Part shown: positions 6,521-14,078 of the stretch, in pieces
How the letters are laid out: every line of letters begins with the position of its first letter
How positions within the stretch are numbered: the stretch's first letter is position 1
Assembly: GCA_039591615.1 (NCBI GenBank)
Contig: JBDHDH010000064.1
Coordinates: 1 to 20,380 of the forward strand
From: JBDHDH01 sp039591615
GTDB lineage: Bacteria; Gemmatimonadota; Gemmatimonadetes; Gemmatimonadales; GWC2-71-9
Length of the DNA stretch: 20,380 nucleotides
Reading direction: 5' to 3'
The notes under the pieces: model-generated
What the model saw: only the letters and a program-made list of their open reading frames with translations
Databases searched by the model: none
What the model was told of the DNA's origin: nothing
Made by a program: the position numbers and the translations under genes

Positions 6521-7015
6521 CTAAAAGCAGTCCGCCCTTCGTAGGTACCACTCCCGGCCATTTCGATCGCTGGCACCGCCGTCGATGCGGGCTCGCAGGC
6601 CCGCTTCCGCGTCCTGTCGATAGATGATCCGTTTTGGGAAGTCGTGTTCCGGCGCCTCGAACACCGCCTGGTCCACGGCCCACCTCGTGAGCACGAAGTC
6701 GTGTTCCGAGGGCCGGCCGTTGGGGTAGGGTGTGAGGCGGACTCCGCCACTATCAGCGCGAATGATGGCGAACTCGAACTGGACAGTGTGCCCGTCGCGA
6801 ATGTAGCGCGTGGTTCCCAACATCACGTTTTGCGTCGGTGTCGTGTAGTGCTCCTCGATGGTCCCGCGACCCGAGCGGTCTCGGAACGTTCCCTCCCAGC
6901 ACCCCACCATGAACCGGACGTCGTCTAGCGTGGCCCGTGATTGGCCTGCCTCGTAGGGGGATCCTGCTTGCCCGAGGAGCAACGTGAGTGGCAACATGAA
7001 CCACTTTCGTGACAT
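6521..7015 (-). CDS. Secreted DUF6265-like protein
   Basis: A 164-residue protein with a signal peptide (MSRKWFMLPLTLLLGQAG) and a domain resembling DUF6265, a lipocalin-like barrel of unknown function: it starts LDDVRFMVGCWEGTFR, continues IEEHYTTPTQNVMLGTTRYI, has a central strand pair HTVQFEFAIIRADSGGVRLTPYPNGRPS and ends with FEAPEHDFPKRIIYRQ. The start was chosen at the ATG 7013-7015, with GAGAGG 6 bases upstream; the open frame extends to 7102 but the extension is Cys/Pro-rich and unlike a signal peptide. It diverges from the histidine kinase operon with 224 bases between them and converges with the CarH-like gene. Family name from memory of the motif pattern; function unknown. Confidence 0.75.
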   Translation of the reverse strand: MSRKWFMLPLTLLLGQAGSPYEAGQSRATLDDVRFMVGCWEGTFRDRSGRGTIEEHYTTPTQNVMLGTTRYIRDGHTVQFEFAIIRADSGGVRLTPYPNGRPSEHDFVLTRWAVDQAVFEAPEHDFPKRIIYRQDAEAGLRARIDGGASDRNGREWYLRRADCF

Positions 7016-7182
7016 GGCGACCTCTCGGTGCATTCCTGTCATGGGGGTACGACCCACTGGCCGGCACGGACTGCAAGATGCAATAGATGCCGGGGGCGGC
7101 ACCAGTCGTGTCTCATTCTCCCGCGCTCGGCCGGCGTTTCCGGCCGCTCACGAGGGCCTCAGGTGCGTGAGTGTGCCGCACG

Positions 7183-7199
7183 CCTCACCTTGTGTGAGG
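7183..7199. promoter_or_regulatory. Small inverted repeat upstream of the histidine kinase
   Basis: CCTCAC-N5-GTGAGG (7183-7188 and 7194-7199) lies about 40 bases before the kinase start, in the region shared with the divergent DUF6265 gene. It could be an operator or a leader hairpin. No good -35/-10 pair was found around it. Confidence 0.25.
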
Positions 7200-7239
7200 G
7201 CTCGCGGTTTCGCGCAGAGGTCACGAGATTATCAACAGG

Positions 7240-8415
7240 ATGGATATCGAAGACCGGAACACCGAGGCGCTCCCTGACGGTGATGAGCCCGCCCTCGAGA
7301 CCTTGGATCTCTCTACTCGCGAGATCCTCGCTGGAGCGGTAGCCCACGCCCCGCCCAAGGTGCGGCGTGCCTTGGCCTTCAGTCTTCTCTCCATGCTGTT
7401 CGTGGTGGCGGTCGTGGTCGTGGATGCCCTCACCGATACTGGCGGCCTCGAGCCGTACCGACTCGCGGCTATCCTCGTCGGCATGACCGGGCTCACGTTG
7501 CTGTCCATCGCCACGGTGCTCCACTACGCCGGCCAACGACGATCGGTGGCGTGTGGCCGGATGTCGTGGTTTCGGGTGGAGGCTCGCAGTCTTCACCAGA
7601 TGCTGGTGGTCCTTCCGGTGCTGGCGATCGTCGCCGCGGCATTGATGGCGATAGCCATCGGCCTCTTCATTCCATCCGTGATTGCCAAACCCATTTTCCT
7701 GATCGTTCTGGCCCTCTTCGGTTGGTATATGGTGGTGGCCATTCAGACCGTCCGGGCGGCCACCCGGTTCCTGTACCGTCACGCCCGAGAGCAAGCCGAA
7801 CTAGCCGCCAAGGCGCAGGCCGAAGCCGCCGAGGCGCAGCTGGCCGCTCTCCAGGCACAGATGAATCCCCACTTCCTGTTCAATGCGTTGAACACGGTGG
7901 CGTCCCTGGTACGAACCGACGACCGGGCTGCCGAGGCAACCGTCGAGAATCTGGCAGAAGTGCTCCGCCGCACCCTGGCTCGCTCCCGGAACGGGCGTGG
8001 GACGGTTCGGGAGGAGCTCGACTACCTGGAGGCGTACCTCGCTGTCGAGCAGGAGCGGTGGGGAGACCGACTCACGGTGGAGTGGGAGATCTCGTCCGAC
8101 GTGCTCGATTTCGCGCTCCCGCCCATGACCCTTCAACCGCTCGTCGAGAACGCGCTGAAGCACGGCTTGGGTGGTCGCCTGGAGGGCGGAACGCTTCAGA
8201 TCCTCGCGCGACGCCACGATGCGACCCTCACGCTCCGGGTGCGGGATGATGGAATAGGATTCCCGGATCACTACGAAGAAGGAACTGGCCTGGGCAATCT
8301 GCGCCAGCGACTCGCCACGCTGTACGGCGAGGGAGCGACACTGCGCGTGGACAGCGGCAGCGTCGGCGCCACGGTCGAGTTGACGATTCCCGGCGAGCAG
8401 CTGCTGATTGCCTGA
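7240..8415 (+). CDS. LytS/YehU-type sensor histidine kinase
   Basis: A 391-residue membrane kinase of the HisKA_5-type (His_kinase) family that pairs with LytTR regulators. Four hydrophobic segments lie at about 45-62, 75-95, 121-144 and 149-170; there is no extracellular sensor domain, so sensing is in the membrane or short loops. A coiled coil (about 180-205, alternating Ala/Glu/Gln) leads to the H box, with phospho-acceptor His211 in QMNPHFLFNALN. The ATPase domain has the N box LVENALKHG (Asn304), the G1 box RDDGIGF and the G2 box GTGLGNLRQR. The ATG has only a very close AGG in front, so the start is less certain. It is followed by the LytTR regulator one base after the stop. Confidence 0.9.
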   Translation: MDIEDRNTEALPDGDEPALETLDLSTREILAGAVAHAPPKVRRALAFSLLSMLFVVAVVVVDALTDTGGLEPYRLAAILVGMTGLTLLSIATVLHYAGQRRSVACGRMSWFRVEARSLHQMLVVLPVLAIVAAALMAIAIGLFIPSVIAKPIFLIVLALFGWYMVVAIQTVRAATRFLYRHAREQAELAAKAQAEAAEAQLAALQAQMNPHFLFNALNTVASLVRTDDRAAEATVENLAEVLRRTLARSRNGRGTVREELDYLEAYLAVEQERWGDRLTVEWEISSDVLDFALPPMTLQPLVENALKHGLGGRLEGGTLQILARRHDATLTLRVRDDGIGFPDHYEEGTGLGNLRQRLATLYGEGATLRVDSGSVGATVELTIPGEQLLIA

Positions 8416-8416
8416 A

Positions 8417-9169
8417 ATGCGGATTCTCATCGTCGACGACGAACCCGCCGCTCGGCGCCGACTCGGGATCATGCTGGACGAGCTGGATGTGGAAGTCGTC
8501 GGGCAGGCCACCGACGGCGTCGATGCGCTCGAAAAGATCTCCGAGCGAAAGCCCGACGTGGTCCTGTTGGACCTCGCAATGCCAGAGGTCGACGGCTTCG
8601 ATGTCGCTCGCCACCTCACGGATCCCAAGCCGTTGATCATCTTCCAGACTGCGTACGACGAGTATGCTCTCCACGCCTTCGAGCACGAGGCCGTAGACTA
8701 CGTGGTCAAGCCGGTCACGCTGAAGAGACTCCGTCGCGCCCTCGATCGAGCCCGCGAACGAGTGGAGCTCCACTCACGTCCGAGCCTCTCACCGGAACTG
8801 CTGGAACGACTCCAGTCCGTGCTGGGCCACACTGCTCCCGGGCATAGACCACGGCTCCTGGTGCGGGAAGGGAAGGGGCATCGACTCCTGGCACTGAGCG
8901 AGATCGTTCGGTTCACTGCGAAGGAGGGGACGGTGCTGGCTCACAGCGCCGCCGGTCGGTTCTTTGCCGACTACCCGCTGGCCGAGCTGGAAGACCGAGG
9001 AGCCGGTTCCTTTCTCCGCCCCAATCGCTCGGAGCTGGTGAACGTCGAGCACATTCACAGGATCGAAAGCAACGGTGACGGATCAGCCACGCTGACGCTC
9101 TCCGATGGGACCTCGGTTCACGTCAGTCGCCGCCGCGCTGCCGATGTGAGACGGGCCCTCCAGGCGTAA
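8417..9169 (+). CDS. LytTR-family response regulator
   Basis: A DNA-binding response regulator of 250 residues. The REC domain spans about 1-115, with Asp7-Asp8, phosphoacceptor Asp52 in VVLLDLAMP, Thr78 in FQTAYDEYA and Lys98 in DYVVKPV. The LytTR domain covers about 150-250, with KGHRLLALSEIVRFTAKEGTVLAHS, the RPNRSELVNVEHI strand-turn and a C-terminal basic helix. LytTR proteins bind paired direct repeats. The ATG at 8417 lies one base after the kinase stop (TGAAATG); a TTG three codons upstream would overlap. The arrangement is a classical LytS-LytT operon. Targets unknown; the divergent DUF6265 gene is an obvious candidate. Confidence 0.92.
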   Translation: MRILIVDDEPAARRRLGIMLDELDVEVVGQATDGVDALEKISERKPDVVLLDLAMPEVDGFDVARHLTDPKPLIIFQTAYDEYALHAFEHEAVDYVVKPVTLKRLRRALDRARERVELHSRPSLSPELLERLQSVLGHTAPGHRPRLLVREGKGHRLLALSEIVRFTAKEGTVLAHSAAGRFFADYPLAELEDRGAGSFLRPNRSELVNVEHIHRIESNGDGSATLTLSDGTSVHVSRRRAADVRRALQA

Positions 9170-9341
9170 ACCGGCGCCATGTGTTTGCCACCGCTGAGCT
9201 GCGTGCTGGTCCCGTTCGGTGATGGGAATCGACCGCTCGCGGCCCCTGGGATTCGCATCTGCCATGGGGCCACTCCATACTGAGGGCGCTACCGTGCCGG
9301 AGCCGCGCAACTGTAGCGAGACGTACTTTCGAGGAGGACTC

Positions 9342-10694
9342 ATGTACCGACGTCAAGACGCGGGAAAGCTGCTCTGGACCGGGCTCGCCGCCACTCTGGC
9401 TCTCGCGTGTGCTGCGCAGCCGACGTTCGACCGCGAGGTGGGTCTCGAGACCTTCGACGCGGCGTGGCGCATCGTCTACGAGAGCCACTTCGACACGACC
9501 TTCAATGGCGTCGACTGGGTCGCGCTGAAAGGTGAGCTGCGCCCAGCGGCCGCCGCCGCGGATACCCGGGCGGAGTTACGGAGCATCATTGGCGACATGC
9601 TCGGTCGTCTCGAGCAATCCCACTTCGCACTGATACCCCAGGAGGCGGCCGACACGCTCGATCCCACCCTCGACGATGGCGACCTGGATCAGGTTGGAGA
9701 TCTCGGGTTGGATGTCCGACTCCTTGGCGAGGAAGTCGTGGTGACGGAAGTCGACGAGACTGGTCCGGCATGGGCGGCGGGCGTCCGAGCCGGATGGGTC
9801 GTGCGGAGCGTGGGTGAAGCGTCTGTTGACAGCCTGCTCAGCAGGCTTCGATCGCGAGAGAGTCGCATTCCCGTCCAGTTCCGCATTGCTCGTCTGGTCT
9901 CCCGTCGGTTCACCGGCCAGGCCGGCACACCCTACCGTATCGGGTTTCTGGACCGGGCCGATCGACCGGTGGCCTTGGAGCTCACCCGTCGCCAGGATCC
10001 GAGCGAACCCGTGAAGATCGGGAATCTCCCGACCTTCTTTGCACGGATGGCCCACCGGCGCATCGAGTCCACCGAGCACCGTGTCACGGTGGGGCATGTG
10101 TGGTTCAACGTCTGGATGGCTACCCTCGTGAAGCAGATCGATGCCGCGGTGGACGCGTATCGGGACCTCGATGGCATCGTCGTGGACCTGCGCGGTAATC
10201 CGGGTGGTCTCGGAGCGATGGTCATGGGCGTCGCCGGCCACTTCTTCGACGACCGCGTCCAGTTGGGCACCTTCCGAACGCGATCTGCCACCCTGCGCTA
10301 CACTGCCAACCCTCGCCGGGTCTCCTCGACCGGCGAGCGCGTCCAGCCCTTCGCTGGCCCTGTGGCTGTGCTCGTCGACGGGATGACGGGAAGCGCATCA
10401 GAGCTTTTCGCTGGCGGGGTACAGTCGGTCGGCCGCGTTCGTGTCTTCGGGGAACGGTCCGCCGGAGCAGTGCTTCCAGCCCGTATGGATCGCCTTCCCA
10501 ACGGTGATGTGCTGTACCATGCGTTCGCAGAGTTCGTCACAGCCGACGGCATCACCCTCGAGGGCCGTGGCGTCATTCCGGACGAGCCCATCTCGGTGAC
10601 GAGGAACGACCTCATCGAAGGGCGCGATCCGGTGTTGGACGCCGCGCTGGCGTGGATCGCGGAGGAGCGCAAGTCTCCGGCCGCCGGGGGGTGA
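9342..10694 (+). CDS. PDZ-containing S41 family peptidase
   Basis: A 450-residue exported protein of the C-terminal processing peptidase family. The N-terminus is a signal sequence ending LALAC, perhaps lipidated at Cys23 (the lipobox is weak). A helical N-domain (28-115) precedes a PDZ domain (about 118-215, with LGLDVRLLGEEVVVTEV and GVRAGWVVRSVG). The S41 core spans about 245-420: VGHVWFNVW, IVVDLRGNPGG, then the nucleophile region DGMTGSASELFAGG (Ser351 or Ser353). Where CtpA/Prc proteins have the Lys of GxxTxGKG, this one reads GERSAGAV (Ala376), so the Ser-Lys dyad seems incomplete; it may be catalytically different or inactive. The ATG has GAGGAGG 4 bases upstream; an ATG at 9219 would add 41 residues unlike a signal peptide. 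Followed after 41 bases by the LolA-like gene. Confidence 0.88.
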   Translation: MYRRQDAGKLLWTGLAATLALACAAQPTFDREVGLETFDAAWRIVYESHFDTTFNGVDWVALKGELRPAAAAADTRAELRSIIGDMLGRLEQSHFALIPQEAADTLDPTLDDGDLDQVGDLGLDVRLLGEEVVVTEVDETGPAWAAGVRAGWVVRSVGEASVDSLLSRLRSRESRIPVQFRIARLVSRRFTGQAGTPYRIGFLDRADRPVALELTRRQDPSEPVKIGNLPTFFARMAHRRIESTEHRVTVGHVWFNVWMATLVKQIDAAVDAYRDLDGIVVDLRGNPGGLGAMVMGVAGHFFDDRVQLGTFRTRSATLRYTANPRRVSSTGERVQPFAGPVAVLVDGMTGSASELFAGGVQSVGRVRVFGERSAGAVLPARMDRLPNGDVLYHAFAEFVTADGITLEGRGVIPDEPISVTRNDLIEGRDPVLDAALAWIAEERKSPAAGG

Positions 10695-10735
10695 ACGGAT
10701 ACGGCGATGCAAAACGAGATCTCGGAGGGAGAAAG

Positions 10736-11521
10736 ATGCGAGCAATGACAATACTGACCGGACTGGTGAGCGTGATGGTGATGCTACCTGCCTCCGCCTT
10801 GGCGCAAGCCGGAACGGCGGCCGCGGCGGACCTTCCGGAAGCGAGCCTCCTGCGGGAGCGGCACATCGAGGGCGTCGGAGGTCGCGCGGCGCTGGAGCAA
10901 TACCAGTCGAGTCACGCCCTTGGGACGTTCGAGATTCCCGGGCAGGGGATTCACGGCTCGCTCGAAGTCTTCGCCGCGGCCCCGAACAACCTGCTCGTCA
11001 CGATCGATATTCCCGGTATCGGCACGGTTCGGACCGGATACGACGGGGAGGTCGGATGGACGATTCATCCGGCGACGGGCCCGATGGTGATGGAGGGCCG
11101 CCAGCTCGATCAGATCCGGCAGCAGGCGGACTTCATCGGGATCTTGCACCCCGAGCGTTACATCGCGTCCACCAAAACCGTGGAAGAAACCGAATTCGCC
11201 GGGCGGCCGACCTACAAAGTGAGGGTCGTCACGCTCTGGGACGAAGAGTACTTCGAGTTCTTCGACAAGGAGACGGGCCTGCTCGCTGGAAGTATTCGCC
11301 AGCAGGAGAGTCCCATGGGGGCGATCGAGGTGACGACGGTGACAAAGGACTACCGGGACTTCGGTGGCATCAACGCTCCATCCAAAGTGGTCCAACGCAT
11401 GCTGGGTCAGGAGCAGCTGCTCATCGTCGACCAAGTGGAGTACGATCAGGTGGACGGGGCCCTGTTCGAGCTACCGAATGAGATCCGGACCCTCGTGTCC
11501 GAGCAGGGAGAGAGCCGGTAG
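10736..11521 (+). CDS. LolA-like periplasmic protein
   Basis: A 261-residue exported protein with a clear signal peptide (MRAMTILTGLVSVMVMLPASALAQ). The mature part resembles the outer membrane lipoprotein-sorting-protein fold (LolA/LolB-like half-barrel): an N-terminal helix HIEGVGGRAALEQYQSSHALGTFE, then paired strands PNNLLVTIDIPGIGTVRTGYDGEVGWTIHP, then ERYIASTKTVEETEFAGRPTYKVRVVT and a final run including EYFEFFDKETGLLAGSI. Proteins of this type bind lipid tails, but a direct role in lipoprotein transport is not implied. The ATG has GGAGGG 6 bases upstream; the open frame starting at 10652 overlaps the S41 gene and is rejected. Probably co-transcribed with the S41 peptidase. Confidence 0.75.
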   Translation: MRAMTILTGLVSVMVMLPASALAQAGTAAAADLPEASLLRERHIEGVGGRAALEQYQSSHALGTFEIPGQGIHGSLEVFAAAPNNLLVTIDIPGIGTVRTGYDGEVGWTIHPATGPMVMEGRQLDQIRQQADFIGILHPERYIASTKTVEETEFAGRPTYKVRVVTLWDEEYFEFFDKETGLLAGSIRQQESPMGAIEVTTVTKDYRDFGGINAPSKVVQRMLGQEQLLIVDQVEYDQVDGALFELPNEIRTLVSEQGESR

Positions 11522-11522
11522 C

Positions 11523-11843
11523 ACGGAAGCCGCATGGTGGGTCGGCGCCCTCGCGCATGTGCACGAGCGAGTTAGTGGCGCCGGCTCGCTACGTGGCCCA
11601 AACCAGTACGCGTCTCGGTGAGCACCCGATGGCCAATGGGGGTTCGGCTTTTGGGTCACGCTGGCTCTCGTCAGCGCGAACTGGTTCTTGCTGACGGCCG
11701 TGCTTCCGGTCGTGCCGGTCTTCGGTCTTCGCACACCGCTGGAAGAAGCTCAGTTGGTCGAGCGGTTTGGCGAGGAGTATCGGGAATACCAGCGGATGAC
11801 CGCGCGCTACCTGCCCCGGGTACGACGACTGGTCATGGGGTAG
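11523..11843 (+). pseudogene. Decayed 3' remnant of an isoprenylcysteine methyltransferase-like gene
   Basis: A reading frame ending at TAG 11841-11843 encodes LTAVLPVVPVFGLRTPLEEAQLVERFGEEYREYQRMTARYLPR, the C-terminal signature of ICMT/PEMT-like membrane methyltransferases (EE..L...FG..Y..Y...RY.PR). The same frame upstream reads GPNQYASR and is then broken by TGA (11619-11621). In another frame the bases after it read EHPMANG, which together resemble the family motif GPY..VRHPMY.G. So a frameshift sits near 11615, and the N-terminal membrane part is missing, replaced by the LolA-like gene. No start codon fits the remaining part. It is best read as a truncated, frameshifted pseudogene. Confidence 0.6.
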
Positions 11844-11867
11844 GGCGATCAACCCTATCCCATCCAG

Positions 11868-13616
11868 TTATCGTCGACGGGGAGTCCGTGACGAAGGACG
11901 GCTGCTCCGGCTGGGTGAACGGGGTGCCGACGGCCGCGATGGACGCGCCGACGGCCGCGATGGACGCGCCGACGGTCTCGACGGGCGCGCCGACGGTCTC
12001 GACGGGCGCGCAGATGGTCTCGATGGACGCGCCGACGGTCTCGACGGACGCGCCGATGGCCTCGAGGGGCGTGCCGACGGCTGCGCCGAACGCACCGACG
12101 GCCGTGACGAACGCACCGATTCCCGCGCGACCGATCGGCGCTCACTGCTGCGCTGGGAGGTGGCCGCCCGGTCCGTCCGTGCCCCCGAGCGTGGCGTCGC
12201 TCGAATCCCACGGCTTCGGGACGATTCGCTGGGTCGGACCGCCCGCGTGGATCCCCGCGAGGGCGCGTCGCCCTCTTGGCTGATCGACGGTCGGCGGCCC
12301 TGTGGCGCCTGGGTCTTCGCGCTCGGCGTCGTGCTCCGGCCGCTCCCATGAATCTGTACGGTGTAGTGTCGGCGGCTCCGTTCGTCTTGACCGCGCTGGA
12401 CCGTCTCTGGCCCGCGGCGCGACTGCTGGTCGATAGTGCGTCTCGGCGCGGCATCCCGAGGTGACGAGACCTCGCCCCTCGGCGTCACCGGCGTCCGAAT
12501 GCGCGTAGCGGTCGGATCTGATGGTGTGCGAGCGCGAGTGCGTGCTCCGGTGGTGACGGCCGACCGGCGGGTGGCGTCGGAAGGGGTCCGTCGCGTCGTC
12601 GCCGCGGTGGTGGACGACGTTCTCCGCGTTCGTGTGGGCGTCGTTGCCGGCGTCACTCGGCGGGTCGACGAGGTAGTCGTTGAACGGGCAGTTGGGCTGG
12701 GTCGCCGACGGACCCGCACCGACTCCACGAATCCACGGTCGGGCGACTTGAATGTGAATCCCCGGTTCCGGTACGTCCTCGGATAGCCGACGTAAACCGT
12801 GCGGTACGGGTGGTAATAGCCGCGATAGTACGGTCGGTAATACCCGTAGTAGAAGGGGTCGTAGTAAAAGGGATCGTAGTAGAACGGATCGTAGTAGTAC
12901 GGGTCGTAGTACCCATGGCCAAGACCGATTCCGAAGCCAAATCCGACTCCGATCCCTATATGGAACCCTGGGCGGTAGCGGTAGCGGCCGTGCAGATAGA
13001 ACGGACTGCAGTAGAAGACGTCACAGTAGAACGGATCGTAGTAGTGCCCGCCGTAAACCCGATGGCCGTGGCGACGTGTGTACGCAACGGTATCGTACAC
13101 GTCATAGTACGTCAGATCGTAGTCGAAGCTCGCCCCACCGCCCATCTGTTCCACGAGAGCGGTGAGATCTCCTTCGGCATCCTCGCTGGTCTGCCACACC
13201 CCACCCAACGTGTAGTCCCAATGGCTCTGCCGCACGAACGCACCGAACTGAAATGGATCACGGGCATAGGCGGCGTAAACCGTGCCCAGGCCGCTGGCCT
13301 CGTGTACGGTGATCGCAGGTCGGTCGCCCCGGCCGCGTACCTCGTAATCGCGTCCTCCCCGAATGAAATGGTCGTCGATGGGATCCACGGGGAAGAGCAT
13401 GCGAATCCGACCATCGGGATCGGCGTGCAGCACGACCAGATAGCCATCCTCCTCGGCACGTACCTGGACGCGGATTCGTTCGCCCCGTTCGACGGCGTCT
13501 CGCTCATCGAGCCAGACCTTGATAGGGGGATCTTGCACGGTGATCGCGGCCACATTGCTGGTCGCGGCCACGGCCGGGGCGGGAATCGCCAGCGCTAACA
13601 ACACTGCTGTGATCAT
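11868..13616 (-). CDS. Secreted DUF4384 protein with Tyr-rich core and Arg/Ser/Pro-rich tail
   Basis: A 582-residue exported protein. A signal peptide (MITAVLLALAIPAPAVAA) is followed by a DUF4384-like domain (about 30-125: IKVWLDERDAVERGERIRVQVRAEEDGYL, then DGRIRMLFPVDPIDDHFI and LGTVYAAYARDPF). From about 165 to 300 it is extremely rich in Tyr, Asp, Pro and Gly, including four YYDPF units and a Gly-rich helix-like stretch (GIGVGFGFGIGLGHG). From about 305 to the end it is disordered and basic (Arg, Ser, Thr, Pro), closing with seven SARPSRP heptads. The ATG at 13614-13616 has GGGAGG 4 bases upstream. Codon periodicity favours this strand: the domain is recognisable only here. Role unknown; the tail could bind polyanions such as LPS, nucleic acid or matrix polysaccharide (inference). 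Confidence 0.8.
   Translation of the reverse strand: MITAVLLALAIPAPAVAATSNVAAITVQDPPIKVWLDERDAVERGERIRVQVRAEEDGYLVVLHADPDGRIRMLFPVDPIDDHFIRGGRDYEVRGRGDRPAITVHEASGLGTVYAAYARDPFQFGAFVRQSHWDYTLGGVWQTSEDAEGDLTALVEQMGGGASFDYDLTYYDVYDTVAYTRRHGHRVYGGHYYDPFYCDVFYCSPFYLHGRYRYRPGFHIGIGVGFGFGIGLGHGYYDPYYYDPFYYDPFYYDPFYYGYYRPYYRGYYHPYRTVYVGYPRTYRNRGFTFKSPDRGFVESVRVRRRPSPTARSTTTSSTRRVTPATTPTRTRRTSSTTAATTRRTPSDATRRSAVTTGARTRARTPSDPTATRIRTPVTPRGEVSSPRDAAPRRTIDQQSRRGPETVQRGQDERSRRHYTVQIHGSGRSTTPSAKTQAPQGRRPSISQEGDAPSRGSTRAVRPSESSRSRGIRATPRSGARTDRAATSQRSSERRSVARESVRSSRPSVRSAQPSARPSRPSARPSRPSARPSRPSARPSRPSARPSRPSARPSRPSARPSRPSAPRSPSRSSRPSSRTPRRR
11926..12072 (-). repeat. Seven 21-bp tandem units encoding SARPSRP
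   Basis: About seven units of the type GCCGACGGTCTCGACGGGCGC, differing by synonymous changes (CGC/AGA/AGG for Arg, TCG/TCT for Ser), lie at the 3' end of the DUF4384 gene. More diverged units continue to about 12120. The period is a multiple of three, so copy-number changes keep the frame. Confidence 0.8.
12846..12905 (-). repeat. Four 15-bp tandem units encoding YYDPF
   Basis: Units at 12846, 12861, 12876 and 12891, of the type GTAGTAGAACGGATC on the plus strand, encode consecutive YYDPF-like pentapeptides in the Tyr-rich core of the DUF4384 protein. A fifth, diverged unit begins at 12906. Confidence 0.75.
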
Positions 13617-13787
13617 GAGCCCTCCCAGTGGCCTCGCCCTCGGGTGAAGGCGATTCTGCGGTTCGGTCGGGAGGCGAACCCTCGAGCTTGTTTTGGGGCC
13701 CGGTGCCGGGCTCGTTCCTCTCATATACTAATACTAATGAACACGTTCTTTGTTCGCCGCCGGGTTAGTGTAGCGAAATGCGTGCCG

Positions 13788-13811
13788 GTATCCAACTTGT
13801 TACATGGATAC
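13788..13811. promoter_or_regulatory. Inverted repeat GTATCCA-N10-TGGATAC, possible operator
   Basis: The two 7-base arms (13788-13794 and 13805-13811) are perfect, and their centres lie 17 bp apart, about 1.6 helical turns. It lies in the shared intergenic region about 170 bases upstream of the DUF4384 start. No trans-acting regulator is encoded adjacent. Confidence 0.3.
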
Positions 13812-14052
13812 TGGTTACGCGTTTGGCTGAAGCCCCGTGGTGTCCCCTGTCGATGACGGATCGTCCTGAATTCGCCTCATCCGTCCTGTCCCGTTGCACG
13901 GGTCCGTCGCTTGCCAGAGCGGGCCGCGTTGCTTGCTGTGACGGCGAGTCGGTGCCGCGCAATCGTCGTCGCGGGGTAATCAGGGGAGACCGGATGCCGG
14001 TGTACGGGTCGGCCACGCTGGCCGCGCCGATCGCCGGCCCGCCATCGCCCGT

Positions 14053-14070
14053 GGCCCGCCGCTGCGGGCC
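14053..14070 (+). other. GC-rich hairpin just before the ferredoxin gene
   Basis: GGCCCGC-CGCT-GCGGGCC forms a perfect 7-bp stem with a tetraloop, ending 8 bases before the first ATG of the ferredoxin gene. It could mask or shape the translation start, since no Shine-Dalgarno sequence is visible there. Confidence 0.35.
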
Positions 14071-14078
14071 TCGCTAAT

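Larger units (their letters stand above)
13617..14078. other. 462-bp intergenic region with two inverted repeats
   Basis: No gene is supported here; the short open frames have no recognisable product. It should hold the divergent promoters of the DUF4384 and ferredoxin genes. An AT-rich stretch (13720-13745, TATACTAATACTAATGAAC) is the likely core of the DUF4384 promoter, but no convincing -35/-10 pair stands out. A perfect inverted repeat GTATCCA-N10-TGGATAC lies at 13788-13811, and a GC hairpin (7-bp stem, 4-base loop) at 14053-14070. Confidence 0.5.

Noticed and set aside
9219..9341. Longer N-terminus of the S41 peptidase
   Set aside because: The added residues would precede a normal signal sequence, and the ATG at 9342 has a strong GAGGAGG site.
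11926..12120. CRISPR-like array
   Set aside because: The 21-bp units are directly adjacent without spacers and encode an in-frame heptapeptide repeat.
11618..12283. Plus-strand open frame with PTVSTGA-type repeats
   Set aside because: It is the reverse reading of the SARPSRP array in the DUF4384 gene; no ribosome-binding site or domain, and its start region lies in the ICMT-like remnant.
12810..13598. Plus-strand open frame of 262 codons
   Set aside because: Antisense to the DUF4384 domain and Tyr-rich core; Val/Arg-rich shadow of the TAC/TAT-rich minus strand.
13778..14077. Small plus-strand gene of 99 codons before the ferredoxin
   Set aside because: No Shine-Dalgarno, no domain, and its end overlaps a GC hairpin at the ferredoxin leader; composition is like non-coding DNA.
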